Source: an uncultured Methanomassiliicoccaceae archaeon (GTDB lineage: Archaea; Thermoplasmatota; Thermoplasmata; Methanomassiliicoccales; Methanomethylophilaceae). Taken from it: DNA of 64,000 nucleotides. Numbering within the stretch: position 1 is the first letter of the stretch; the number at the start of each line of letters is the position of its first letter. The stretch lies in contig CAJJJM010000004.1 in assembly GCA_905187815.1 (NCBI GenBank), positions 83,598 through 147,597 on the forward strand, in the 5' to 3' direction. Both the position numbers and the translations under genes were made by a program. Below are positions 34,880 through 43,139 of the stretch, in pieces. Below the pieces are notes generated by a model. It saw only the letters and a program-made list of their open reading frames with translations, was not told the DNA's origin and did no database searches.

Positions 34880-35422
34880 ATGTGGGAGCTTGGCGTGCTC
34901 GAATGGTTCGAATCCATCCATGGTACCGTGCTGGATCCGCTCATGGTCGGCATCACCTACAGCGCGACATCCGGCCTCTTATGGTTCGTGCTCGGGTTCC
35001 TGATGACCTGCTCCCAGAGATGGAGGCGCTGCGGCGTTTCCGTCATCGTCGCCGTCGCGATCACCTACATCGTTGTTGATGTGGTCCTGAAGCCTTTGAT
35101 CTGCCGCGACCGCCCGTTCGCCGTCGAGGACCTCGACCTCCTGATAGCTGCACCGGACTCCTGGTCGTTCCCGTCCGGCCACACGGCGTCCGCCTTCGCC
35201 GGCGCCACTGCGATCCTCATCCACAATCGGAGATGGGGATGCGTCGCGATGCTCTACGCCATACTCGTGGGGATATCCCGCGTCTACCTCTGCGTGCACT
35301 GGCCCACCGACGTGGTCGCCGGAGCCCTCATCGGCATCGCCGTCGCACTCGTCGCGGTATGGTTCATGTCCCGCTGGATCCCGTACTTCAGGGACCTCGA
35401 CCGGGGCGGCGCCATCGTCTGA
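34880..35422 (+). CDS. PAP2-family membrane phosphatase
   Basis: The 180-residue membrane protein has the three PAP2 motifs: KPLICRDRP (motif 1), PSGHT (motif 2) and SRVYLCVHWPTD (motif 3, catalytic histidine), with five or six helices. It probably dephosphorylates a polyprenyl or lipid diphosphate on the outer face of the membrane, for example recycling dolichyl/undecaprenyl carriers. It stands alone downstream of the winged-helix pair. Confidence 0.9.
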   Translation: MWELGVLEWFESIHGTVLDPLMVGITYSATSGLLWFVLGFLMTCSQRWRRCGVSVIVAVAITYIVVDVVLKPLICRDRPFAVEDLDLLIAAPDSWSFPSGHTASAFAGATAILIHNRRWGCVAMLYAILVGISRVYLCVHWPTDVVAGALIGIAVALVAVWFMSRWIPYFRDLDRGGAIV

Positions 35423-35491
35423 CCTTCGGGCATGGCGGTTCCACGGCGGATACTGGCCAGGATAAATACCGCCATTCCGAATAGACCATCC

Positions 35492-36364
35492 ATGACCGAA
35501 GGGGTTCTGGGAATCATAGGGTGTCCGATGCTGGAGGACAACCTCATCTACTGCCTGAAGGACGATCCCGATGCCAAGGACATCGCCATCATCGACAACG
35601 AGAACATAGGCCCGCTCCGCAGGAAGCTGGATGCCCGCGGCATACCCTACAGGATGGTGGGGATGGACGACGTCCTCGCCGGAAGGTACGTGCCGTCCGA
35701 GGGCAGGTTCAACATGCTGATCTACGAGTTCAGTCTGGGCAAGCACGCATACCCGGACCAGCTGAAGGAGTGCGTGGAGGATGTGACGGGGAAGCTCCAG
35801 CCCTACGTGGACGCCATCGCGTTCTACCTGGGCACCTGCGGGAACTACGAATGGGACATCCCGAAGTGGTGCGAGTCGAAGGGTTACAAGCCGTCGGCCA
35901 TGTTCTGCGACGCCGATGGCAACCTGTGCCACGACTGCGTGGGCGTGGCCATCGCCGGCGGTCCGAGGTACCTGCAGATGGAGAAGAGGTATCCGGGATA
36001 CCTGTTCATGTTCCCGTCGATGGTCAACAACTACGAGGAGTTCATGCTGGCCAACAACAGGGAGTCCGTGGAGGCCACCAGGAACCTGACCCCGGAGATG
36101 ATGGAGATCCTAGGCATCGAGCCGGGCCAGGACGGTTACATGAGATGGCTCCTGAAGCTGGGCCACTACGAGCACATGCTGAAGCTGGACAACGGCATCG
36201 GCGTGGACGACGCGGATTTCGACGAGGGCCTCGAGAAGCTGAAGGCAAGGAACCATCTGGATGTGGTCGAGGCCGAGCCTGGATGGGCAAGCACCCAGCC
36301 GACCGTGGATCTGTACAGAAAGTGCAAGAGGATGCTCGACGAGGCACACGGCGGGAAGGCCTGA
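35492..36364 (+). CDS. DUF1638 protein
   Basis: The 290-residue protein starts MTEGVLGIIGCPMLEDNLIYCL and has the DUF1638 pattern: FYLGTCGNYEWDIPKW, MFCDADGNLCHDCVGVAIAGG and YPGYLFMFPSMVNNYEEF, with several conserved cysteines that could bind a metal. DUF1638 genes often accompany corrinoid methyltransferase genes in methanogens and pyrrolysine-using bacteria, but the function is unknown. The start at 35492 was chosen after a TAAATACC box. A GC hairpin with a T-rich tail follows the gene. Confidence 0.83.
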   Translation: MTEGVLGIIGCPMLEDNLIYCLKDDPDAKDIAIIDNENIGPLRRKLDARGIPYRMVGMDDVLAGRYVPSEGRFNMLIYEFSLGKHAYPDQLKECVEDVTGKLQPYVDAIAFYLGTCGNYEWDIPKWCESKGYKPSAMFCDADGNLCHDCVGVAIAGGPRYLQMEKRYPGYLFMFPSMVNNYEEFMLANNRESVEATRNLTPEMMEILGIEPGQDGYMRWLLKLGHYEHMLKLDNGIGVDDADFDEGLEKLKARNHLDVVEAEPGWASTQPTVDLYRKCKRMLDEAHGGKA

Positions 36365-36441
36365 GGCCGTCCCTGCTTCTCTTTATTTCGGGCATCTGGC
36401 ACATCGGTGCCGACGCCGCGGATCCCGGAAGAATGAAGGAT

Positions 36442-36457
36442 GGGGGCTTCCGCCCCC
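36442..36457. terminator. Terminator after the DUF1638 gene
   Basis: GGGGGC-TTCC-GCCCCC followed by TTGATTTGTTTAG. It lies between the convergent DUF1638 and dapB genes and may serve both. Confidence 0.65.
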
Positions 36458-36473
36458 TTGATTTGTTTAGGGA

Positions 36474-37283
36474 TCATTCCATGACGTCGGCCATGGAGTA
36501 GACCTTCCCCTTCTCCTGTTTGACGACCCAGCCGGCAGCCATGACGGCGCCGCCGACGAAGATCTCCCTGGAGTGGGCCTGGTGGCGGATCTCGATCCTC
36601 TCGGAGTTCCCGATGAACATGACGGTGTGGTCCCCGACGATGTCCCCGCCCCTGATGGCGTGGATGCCGATCTCCTTGCCGCGGGGGCAGACGCCCTGCC
36701 TCCCGTAGACGAAGTCCTTCCCGCCCATGGCCTCGCTGATGATCTCGGCGGCGGTCATGGCGGTTCCGCTGGGGGCGTCCTGCTTCTGGTTGTGGTGGGC
36801 CTCGATGATCTCCACGTCGTAGTCGTTCCCGAGGAGGAGCGCGGCCTGCCTGATCAGCTTGTTGAACACGGCGACGCCGATGGAGTAGTTGGTGGAGATC
36901 ACGGCTGCGACGTTGTTCCTGGCGACGGCGTCGGCGATGCTCTGCTTGACCTCGTCGGACAGCCCGGTGGTGCCGATGATCAGGTTGACGCCTGCGTCGG
37001 CGGCGACGGGGGCGTTGACGGCGGTGGCCTTGGCGATGGTGAAGTCCAGGAGCACATCGGTCCTGGAGTCCTTCAGGACCTGTGCCAGGTCCTTGGAGTC
37101 GGAGACCGGGACGCCGATGGCGCCCGCGCCGACGATCTCCCCGATGTCCTTCCCGATGTTGACCAGGTCGAAGGCGGAGGACACGGTCATGCCCTCGGTG
37201 GCCAGGATGCGCTTCACGAGCATCTGGCCCATCCTTCCGCAGGCCCCTACGAGCCCCACCCTTGTGACGTTGCTGTCTGTCAT
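36474..37283 (-). CDS. dapB: 4-hydroxy-tetrahydrodipicolinate reductase DapB
   Basis: The 269-residue enzyme has an N-terminal NAD(P)-binding GACGRMGQ (residues about 13-20), the catalytic EAHHNQKQDAPSGTA, and GRQGVCPRGKEIGIHAIRGGDI. It reduces the dipicolinate precursor in lysine synthesis, which also feeds pyrrolysine, made from two lysines. No other dap gene lies beside it. Confidence 0.95.
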   Translation of the reverse strand: MTDSNVTRVGLVGACGRMGQMLVKRILATEGMTVSSAFDLVNIGKDIGEIVGAGAIGVPVSDSKDLAQVLKDSRTDVLLDFTIAKATAVNAPVAADAGVNLIIGTTGLSDEVKQSIADAVARNNVAAVISTNYSIGVAVFNKLIRQAALLLGNDYDVEIIEAHHNQKQDAPSGTAMTAAEIISEAMGGKDFVYGRQGVCPRGKEIGIHAIRGGDIVGDHTVMFIGNSERIEIRHQAHSREIFVGGAVMAAGWVVKQEKGKVYSMADVME

Positions 37284-37342
37284 GGTTATCTGAGGGACAT
37301 GATGATGGGGTCCCCTATTTATGTATCGGATTGGGGAAGGAT

Positions 37343-37357
37343 GCGGGCGGCGCCCGC
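37343..37357 (-). terminator. Stem-loop after the CMD gene
   Basis: GCGGGC pairs with GCCCGC around GGC, 7 bases beyond the stop of the minus-strand CMD gene. Confidence 0.45.
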
Positions 37358-37364
37358 GGGGGCG

Positions 37365-37772
37365 TCACTCGTCCCACTCGGCGAAGAGCCTGGAGATGCC
37401 CTTCTTCGCGACGGACCAGCATGGGACGCCGCCGATGAGCACGGCGACCTTGATGGCCTCCAGGATCTCCTCCTTGGTGGCGCCGTAGTTCTTAGCGACC
37501 CTGGCCTGGGCGTAGACGCAGTCCTCGCACATCCTCACGCAGACGCATGACAGGGCCATGAGCCTCTTGGTCTTCCTGTCGATCGCCCCGTCCTCCACCA
37601 TGACTCTGTCCATGGTGTGGAGGGTGTCGATGAACGAGGGGTCCAACTCGTTGATAGCCTTCAGCGTGTCGGGGGCGTATCCGCCCATTCCCGAGCACAT
37701 CTGTCCGAACTTGCTGTTGCCGCATGCGGGTTTTTCCTGAGACATGGGAGGTGCATCGCGTAGGTCGGACAT
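37365..37772 (-). CDS. Carboxymuconolactone decarboxylase-like (AhpD-type) protein
   Basis: The 135-residue all-helical protein has the CMD domain with SCVCVRMCEDCVYAQARVAKNYG, in which C-x2-C marks the AhpD-like redox pair, and then EEILEAIKVAVLIGG. It may act as a peroxidase or disulfide partner. The start at 37772 follows GGAGGG with good spacing; a second ATG at 37745 lacks an SD. The IMPase reading frame upstream runs into this gene in another frame. Confidence 0.85.
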   Translation of the reverse strand: MSDLRDAPPMSQEKPACGNSKFGQMCSGMGGYAPDTLKAINELDPSFIDTLHTMDRVMVEDGAIDRKTKRLMALSCVCVRMCEDCVYAQARVAKNYGATKEEILEAIKVAVLIGGVPCWSVAKKGISRLFAEWDE

Positions 37773-38679
37773 AACCGATGCCCTCCGACAGTCGGGATTT
37801 CAGTGCCGTGAACCGGGCACGGATTCGTTCGCGGTCGATTATGAACGAATACGAACGAATACGAACGAAAGCCGCTCGCGCCTCCGTGCCCGATCGGTAC
37901 GGGGTCCTTCCGCCGAAGGCGTCGGACACGGTGTCCAGAAGCGCATCCAGGTTCTCCTCCGTGTTCGCTGCGAGAACCGGCGACGGCCTGTCGAACCAAA
38001 CGTCGTCCTCGATGCCGCGGAACACCCCGCCGGCCGCCTTCACGCATGTGAGTGCGGCCGCATGGTCCCAGGGGGAGAGCCTTATCTCGAAGTACAGGTC
38101 CACCGCCCCCTCGGCCAGCATGGACAGCTCGACCGCCGCGGTGCCGATCCTCCTGATGTCGTTGATCCTGGGGTACAGGGACTCGCTGACCTCGAAGACC
38201 CTGGGCGCCAGCTCCTTGCGGTAGCAGCACCACGCGGTGCTGAGGATGCAGTCCTCCAGCGGCCTGTCGGACACGTGAATCGGGATCCCGTCCCTCCACG
38301 CGCCCCTCCCGATCTCGGATGCGTACATCCTTCCGGTGAACGGGTTGTGGACCACGCCGATATACGGCTCCCCGTCCCTGAACAGGGCGACGGAGATCCC
38401 CACCTCGGGAATCCCCCTGGAGAAGTTCATGGTCCCGTCGATGGGGTCCACTATCCAGGTGTACCCCTCCTCGAGGATCGGGGCGTCGTCCCCCTCCTCG
38501 CCGACGAAGGACGACCCGGGGATGAGCGAGGTGAGTCTGGACCTGAGGAACCTCTCGTTCTCGATGTCCGCCGAGGTCACGATGTTCTCCCTGGAACCCT
38601 TGTCGGACACCTGGAAGCCATGCGCGGAGGATACCCTCCTCCCGGATTCGGACACTGTGTCGACGATACTCCCGAGCAT
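37492..38679 (-). CDS. Inositol monophosphatase/FBPase family protein with an anomalous extended C-terminus
   Basis: The first 270 or so residues are a normal IMPase: GEEGDD, WIVDPIDGTMNFSRGIP (metal and catalytic aspartates) and SPWDHAAALTCVKAAGG. The normal fold ends near DTVSDAFGG. The frame then crosses three 10-base repeats (37841-37870) and continues for about 115 more residues of low-complexity, arginine-rich sequence over the start of the CMD gene. Removing one 10-base unit puts TAA directly after the repeat and gives a product of about 277 residues, the family length. So the extension probably arose by repeat expansion. The start is the ATG at 38679. The substrate may be inositol phosphate or fructose bisphosphate. 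Confidence 0.8.
   Translation of the reverse strand: MLGSIVDTVSESGRRVSSAHGFQVSDKGSRENIVTSADIENERFLRSRLTSLIPGSSFVGEEGDDAPILEEGYTWIVDPIDGTMNFSRGIPEVGISVALFRDGEPYIGVVHNPFTGRMYASEIGRGAWRDGIPIHVSDRPLEDCILSTAWCCYRKELAPRVFEVSESLYPRINDIRRIGTAAVELSMLAEGAVDLYFEIRLSPWDHAAALTCVKAAGGVFRGIEDDVWFDRPSPVLAANTEENLDALLDTVSDAFGGRTPYRSGTEARAAFVRIRSYSFIIDRERIRARFTALKSRLSEGIGYVRPTRCTSHVSGKTRMRQQQVRTDVLGNGRIRPRHAEGYQRVGPLVHRHPPHHGQSHGGGRGDRQEDQEAHGPVMRLREDVRGLRLRPGQGR
37841..37870. repeat. Three tandem 10-bp repeats at the IMPase 3' end
   Basis: On the plus strand the units are ATGAACGAAT, ACGAACGAAT and ACGAACGAAA. The unit length is not a multiple of 3, so a change in copy number shifts the IMPase frame. Confidence 0.85.
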
Positions 38680-38732
38680 CGGGCCTCGCACCGGACGATA
38701 TTCATTTTATCTTTGCGGTAGATGGACAGTGC

Positions 38733-40124
38733 ATGGCAGCCACGATTTCCGACGAGCTAGCGGAGTCGCTCACGCTCCTGCAGAGGCGCATCGTCGACGG
38801 CGAGAAGCAGGTGCTCGTCATCTTCGAGGGGCGCAGCGGGAGGGTCATGGGACGCGTCATCAACGAGTTCATGAACCTGCTGGAGCCCCGCGGCATCACA
38901 TACACGCACTTCGTCCCCGAGGCGATGGACAGCCCCAGGGACATGCTCAGATACATAGCCAGGGAGCCCGCCAAGGGGAAGATCTCCATATTCGACCGCT
39001 CCTGGTACTCGCGCATAGTCGCCCTCCTCAACGAGGGCCACGACCAGGACGACCTGGTGAGACTGGCCAGGAACCTGGAGCGCTACCTCACCAACAACGG
39101 CGTCATCGTGGTGAAGATGTTCCTCAACATAGACGACGAGGCGGTGGACGAGGTGGCCCAGAGCCTGGGGAAGAAGAGGCTCAAGTGCAACACGTTCCTG
39201 ACGGACGACCACATCGACCCCAAGAAGTGGAGGGACAAGCTGGTCATGCCCATGATCTCCGCCACCAACACCCCCCACTCCCCGTGGGACATCATCGAGG
39301 TCCGCGACCTGGACATGTGCATGGCGATGGTCGTCCACACATTCATGGAGAGGGTGACGCACCGCATCGAGCACCCCTACGTGCCGGAGCACAAGGAGAT
39401 AGACACCAGGTTCCCCAACCCGAGGGAGGAGGCCGACCTCACCAGGGAGGCCAAGAGCTACAAGTCGGAGCTCCAGGAGCTCTCCAGCGACGTCGCCAGG
39501 CTCCAGCTGAAACTGGCCGAGAAGGGCAGGTCCATGGTCCTCGTGTTCGAGGGCTGGGACGCGGCCGGCAAGGGTGGTAGCATCAAGAGGCTGGTCCGCG
39601 CCCTCAACCCGAGGGGGTACTACGTGGTCCCGGTCGCCGCGCCTGTGGGAGAGGAGAGGGTGCACACGTACCTCTGGAGGTTCGCCGTGAACATGCCGAA
39701 GGCCGGGCACATCACGATCTTCGACCGCTCCTGGTACGGCAGGATGATGGTCGAGCCCATAGAGGGATTCTGCTCCGAGGAGGAGTACAACAGGTCCGCC
39801 GGCGAGATCCGCGTCTTCGAGAGGCTGATCTCTGAGCTCGGGGGCATCGTCATCAAGTTCTGGATGGAGATCAGCCCCGAGGAGCAGCTGGCCAGGTTCG
39901 AGGCGAGGCAGAACAACCCGGTGAAGAGCTGGAAGATCACCGACGAGGACTGGCGCAACCGCGAGAAGTGGCCGGTGTACGAGGAGTACGTCGACAGGAT
40001 GATCTCCGCCACCAACACCGAGTACGCCCCCTGGGTGGTCGTCGAGTCCGAGGACAAGAAGTACGCCCGCCTCAAGGTCCTCAGGACGGTCAAGGAGGCC
40101 CTGGAGAGGGAGCTCGAGGACTGA
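38733..40124 (+). CDS. Two-domain polyphosphate kinase 2 (class II, polyphosphate:AMP phosphotransferase type)
   Basis: The 463-residue protein has two PPK2 domains. The C-terminal one (about 225-463) has an intact Walker A GWDAAGKGG, a lid with the FDRSWYGR Walker B, and WKITDEDWRNR. The N-terminal one (about 1-220) keeps FDRSWYSR but has a degenerate Walker A (GRSGRVMGR). This is the class II PPK2 layout, known for polyphosphate-driven AMP to ADP phosphorylation. A perfect 9-bp terminator hairpin follows. Confidence 0.92.
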   Translation: MAATISDELAESLTLLQRRIVDGEKQVLVIFEGRSGRVMGRVINEFMNLLEPRGITYTHFVPEAMDSPRDMLRYIAREPAKGKISIFDRSWYSRIVALLNEGHDQDDLVRLARNLERYLTNNGVIVVKMFLNIDDEAVDEVAQSLGKKRLKCNTFLTDDHIDPKKWRDKLVMPMISATNTPHSPWDIIEVRDLDMCMAMVVHTFMERVTHRIEHPYVPEHKEIDTRFPNPREEADLTREAKSYKSELQELSSDVARLQLKLAEKGRSMVLVFEGWDAAGKGGSIKRLVRALNPRGYYVVPVAAPVGEERVHTYLWRFAVNMPKAGHITIFDRSWYGRMMVEPIEGFCSEEEYNRSAGEIRVFERLISELGGIVIKFWMEISPEEQLARFEARQNNPVKSWKITDEDWRNREKWPVYEEYVDRMISATNTEYAPWVVVESEDKKYARLKVLRTVKEALERELED

Positions 40125-40125
40125 A

Positions 40126-40147
40126 CCGGAGGGGGTCGCCCCTCCGG
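40126..40147 (+). terminator. Terminator after the PPK2 gene
   Basis: CCGGAGGGG pairs perfectly with CCCCTCCGG around GTCG, followed by ACCATTTCG. It starts 2 bases after the stop. Confidence 0.6.
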
Positions 40148-40158
40148 ACCATTTCGTC

Positions 40159-40193
40159 GATTGTCGGTAACGATATTCGACAATCTTTAAATA
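40159..40193 (+). promoter_or_regulatory. Promoter and palindrome of the HTH regulator
   Basis: GATTGTCG (40159-40166) and CGACAATC (40178-40185) are perfect inverted arms with an 11-base spacer, ending at the TATA box TTTAAATA (40186-40193). The box is about 25-30 bases before the ATG at 40217, so the message is leaderless. This fits autoregulation and control of the mevalonate genes. Confidence 0.7.
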
Positions 40194-40216
40194 GCCCGGC
40201 CAGGTTGTACGGGCCA

Positions 40217-40913
40217 ATGGTTGACGAGTTCAAGCAGAAGATCGCCGGGGAGATCGCCGTCTCCCCCGATCCCGGCAAGACCATCAGGAAATGGAGGGAG
40301 GAGTTCGGACTCTCCCAGCACCAGCTGGCTGACGCCCGCCATGGGCGTCTCCCACTCCGTCGTCAGCGACTACGAGTCCGGGAGGCGCAAGTCGCCCGGG
40401 GTCAACGTCGTGAAGAAGATGGTCGATGCATTCATAGAGCTCGACATGCAGAACGGCTCGCCCGTGATCTCCAGGTACAATCCGGACTTCAAGCTGGATT
40501 GCATCATAGCCATGGACGAGTTCCCCGGGGGCGTGGATGTGGAGGCGTTCATCTCCGCGATCTCCGGGAAGAACCTGAACCCCGACAGGGTGCTCTCGAA
40601 GTCCATCTTCGGATACACGATCCTGGACTCCGTGAAGGCCATCCTGTCCCTGGGTTCGGATGATTATCTGAAGATCTACGGGTGGAACACCGAGAGGGCG
40701 CTCATTTTCACGAACGTCCACTACGGCCGCTCACCCATGGTCGCCGTCCGGGCCCATCCGCTCACGCCCGGCATGGTGGTCTACGTTCAGCCGGAGAAGA
40801 CCGACCCGCTGGCAGTCAAGCTGGCGAGGCTGGAGGGCATCCCGCTGGTGACCACCGATCTGGACGTGGACGGGGTCGTGTCGAGGATGGACTCCCTCAA
40901 GGAGGGGATTTGA
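40217..40913 (+). pseudogene. XRE-type HTH regulator of the mevalonate operon, frameshifted
   Basis: The first frame (from the leaderless ATG at 40217) gives MVDEFKQKIAGEIAV, KTIRKWREEFGLSQHQLADA, the first half of an HTH. A second frame, from 40341 to 40913, gives MGVSHSVVSDYESGRRKSPG and the C-terminal sensor-like domain. The break is a tandem CGCC-CGCC (40333-40340); with one CGCC the two halves join as LADAMGVSHSVVSDYESG, a complete HTH. Archaeal HMG-CoA synthase operons commonly start with this regulator. It may be a true knock-out, a phase-variable gene or a base-calling error; restart at the ATG at 40341 would make a protein without the full HTH. Confidence 0.75.
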
Positions 40914-41965
40914 TGGATGTAGGAATCGTAAGTTACGGAGGATACGTCCCCAGGTACAGGATCAAACCCGAGGAGATCGGGAGGATCTGGGGCGTGGATG
41001 GGAAATCTATGGGGAAGGGCCTGATGATCTATCAGAAGTCCGTACCCGCACCCGACGAGGATGTCGTCACGATCGCCACCGAGGCGGCCAGGTACATGAT
41101 GGACAGGGTCCCGGACGTGGACCCCGCTGACATCGGCGCCATATACGTCGGTTCCGAGTCCCATCCCTATGCAGTCAAACCGACTTCCACGATCGTCGCC
41201 GAGGCGATCGAGGCAACACCCGCCATGACCGCCGCGGACATGGAGTTCGCGTGCAAGGCGGGGACCGCCGGCATCCAGGCCTGCATGGGTCTGGTCGGGG
41301 CCGGGATGATCAGGTACGGGGTCGCCATCGGAGCGGACACCTCCCAGGGCGCGCCCGGGGACGCTCTCGAGTACTCCGCATCCGCCGGAGGCGCGGCCTA
41401 CCTCATCGGTACCGAGAAGGTCATCGCCAAGATTAACAAGACGCTCAGCTTCACCACGGACACCCCCGACTTCTGGAGGAGGGAGGGGCAGCCCTACCCC
41501 AAGCACGGCGGCAGGTTCACCGGCGAGCCCGCCTACTTCAAGCACATAACGTCCGCCGCCAAGATGATGTTCGAGGCCATGGGCACCACGCCCGCCGACT
41601 ACAAGTACGCGGTGTTCCACCAGCCCAACGGGAAGTTCCCGACCAGGGTGGCCAAGCAGCTCGGGTTCAGCGACGAGCAGATCCAGTACGGTCTCCTCAC
41701 GCCGAACATCGGTAATACGTACAGTGGCGCCGTCCCGCTGGGTCTCGCCAACGTGCTGGACCACGCCGAGCCCGGCGACAGGATCTTCGTCACATCGTAC
41801 GGGTCCGGAGCCGGCAGCGATGCGTTCGACATCACGGTCACCGACGAGATGGCCAACTACAGGAGGGACAACGCCCCGACCCTGGAGAAGGTCATGGCCG
41901 ACCCGATCTACGTGGACTACGGGATCTATGCCAAGTTCAAGGGCAAGATCCTCATGCCGGAGTGA
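40913..41965 (+). CDS. Hydroxymethylglutaryl-CoA synthase (archaeal)
   Basis: The 350-residue archaeal HMGS has the catalytic cysteine in EFACKAGTAG, the histidine in VFHQPNGKFP, GSESHPYAVKP and NIGNTYSGA. It condenses acetyl-CoA with acetoacetyl-CoA, the entry to mevalonate and membrane lipids. The ATG overlaps the regulator stop (TGATG) and is preceded by GGAGGGG. It is followed by a thiolase and a DUF35 protein; in methanogens the three form one complex that channels acetoacetyl-CoA. Confidence 0.95.
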   Translation: MDVGIVSYGGYVPRYRIKPEEIGRIWGVDGKSMGKGLMIYQKSVPAPDEDVVTIATEAARYMMDRVPDVDPADIGAIYVGSESHPYAVKPTSTIVAEAIEATPAMTAADMEFACKAGTAGIQACMGLVGAGMIRYGVAIGADTSQGAPGDALEYSASAGGAAYLIGTEKVIAKINKTLSFTTDTPDFWRREGQPYPKHGGRFTGEPAYFKHITSAAKMMFEAMGTTPADYKYAVFHQPNGKFPTRVAKQLGFSDEQIQYGLLTPNIGNTYSGAVPLGLANVLDHAEPGDRIFVTSYGSGAGSDAFDITVTDEMANYRRDNAPTLEKVMADPIYVDYGIYAKFKGKILMPE

Positions 41966-41969
41966 TAAC

Positions 41970-43139
41970 ATGAGGGATGTAGCAATCATAGGAGCCGGAG
42001 TCACCAAGTTCGGTGAACTCTGGGACAAATCGTTCAGGGCCCTCGGAATCGAGGCAGGAATCAAAGCGATGGGTGACGCCAACCTCTCCGGGAGCGAGAT
42101 CGACGGCATATTCATCGGGAACATGGCCGGAGGCCAGTTCATCAAGCAGAAGCACATCGACGCGCTGATCGCCGACTACTCCGGAATGGCGACTAACCAC
42201 ATCCCCGCCACCAGGGTGGAGGCGGGAGGCGCCTCCGGAGGAGTCGCCTTCAGGCAGGCCGTCATGGCGGTCGCATCCGGAATGCATGACGTGGTCCTCG
42301 TCGGAGGGGCCGAGAAGATGACAGACATGGACGACGTGTCCATCAACAGCGTCCTCGACGCCACGGCCGACGCCGAGTGGGAGGCCGGAATGGGAGTCAC
42401 CTTCGCCGGGCTCCACGCGATGATTGCCCAGCGCATGATCCACGACGGCATCGCCACCAGGGAGGAGATCGCATCCTTCTCCGTGAACAGCCACTTCCAC
42501 GGCGCGCTGAACCCCAACGCGCAGTTCAGGAAGGCCATCACGCTGGACACCGTCCTGAAGTCCGGACCCACGGCGACGCCTCTCGGCATGTTCGACTGCG
42601 CGCCCATATCCGACGGGGCCGCGGGACTGGTCCTGTGCCCCCTGGAGGACGCGAAGAAGTACACCGACTCCTACGTGAAGGTGTCCGCGGTCGCCCAGGC
42701 GAGCGACACCCTGGCACTGTTCCAGAGACCGGACATCACTACCTACCAGGCGACCGTCGAGGCCGCCAAGCGCGCCTACGAGGCCGCTGGCATCACCGCC
42801 AAGGACATCGACGTCGCCGAGGTCCACGACACCTACACCGTCACCGGAATCATGGCGCTGCAAGACCTGGGCTTCTACAAGAGGGGCGAGGCAGGAAAGG
42901 CCGTCCTCAACGAGGAGTGCCACTTCGACTCCGGCAACATCGCCATCAACACGTCAGGAGGCCTGAAGGCCCGCGGACACCCGATCGGAGCCACCGGAGT
43001 GGCCCAGATTGTCGAGATCGTGGAGCAGCTCAGGGGATCCGCCGACAAGAGGCAGGTCCAGAACGCCAAGTACGGACTGGCCCAGAACACCGGAGGAACC
43101 GGTTCCGCGGTCACCGTCAGCATCCTGGAGGCGATCTGA
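41970..43139 (+). CDS. Thiolase-fold partner of HMG-CoA synthase, catalytic cysteine replaced
   Basis: The 389-residue SCP2/archaeal-type thiolase lies in the usual operon position. It keeps the GLKARGHPIGATG histidine loop and EVHDTYT. The nucleophile loop, normally V-E-A-A-C-A-S-G, reads V83-E-A-G-G-A-S-G here, so glycine 87 stands where the acyl-accepting cysteine should be. Near the end, AQNTGG has glutamine 372 where relatives have histidine. The fold and the operon are intact, so it is probably a working structural subunit, but classical thiolase chemistry looks impossible. An alternative acetoacetyl-CoA source would be needed. The start is the ATG at 41970. Confidence 0.88.
   Translation: MRDVAIIGAGVTKFGELWDKSFRALGIEAGIKAMGDANLSGSEIDGIFIGNMAGGQFIKQKHIDALIADYSGMATNHIPATRVEAGGASGGVAFRQAVMAVASGMHDVVLVGGAEKMTDMDDVSINSVLDATADAEWEAGMGVTFAGLHAMIAQRMIHDGIATREEIASFSVNSHFHGALNPNAQFRKAITLDTVLKSGPTATPLGMFDCAPISDGAAGLVLCPLEDAKKYTDSYVKVSAVAQASDTLALFQRPDITTYQATVEAAKRAYEAAGITAKDIDVAEVHDTYTVTGIMALQDLGFYKRGEAGKAVLNEECHFDSGNIAINTSGGLKARGHPIGATGVAQIVEIVEQLRGSADKRQVQNAKYGLAQNTGGTGSAVTVSILEAI

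Noticed and set aside
34655..34921. An 88-codon minus-strand frame before the PAP2 gene
   Set aside because: It overlaps the PAP2 start and has composition unlike the real genes; no start signals were found.
37841..37870. Short tandem repeats as a CRISPR array
   Set aside because: The units are 10 bp, directly adjacent and without spacers. No CRISPR array or cas gene is visible in the window.
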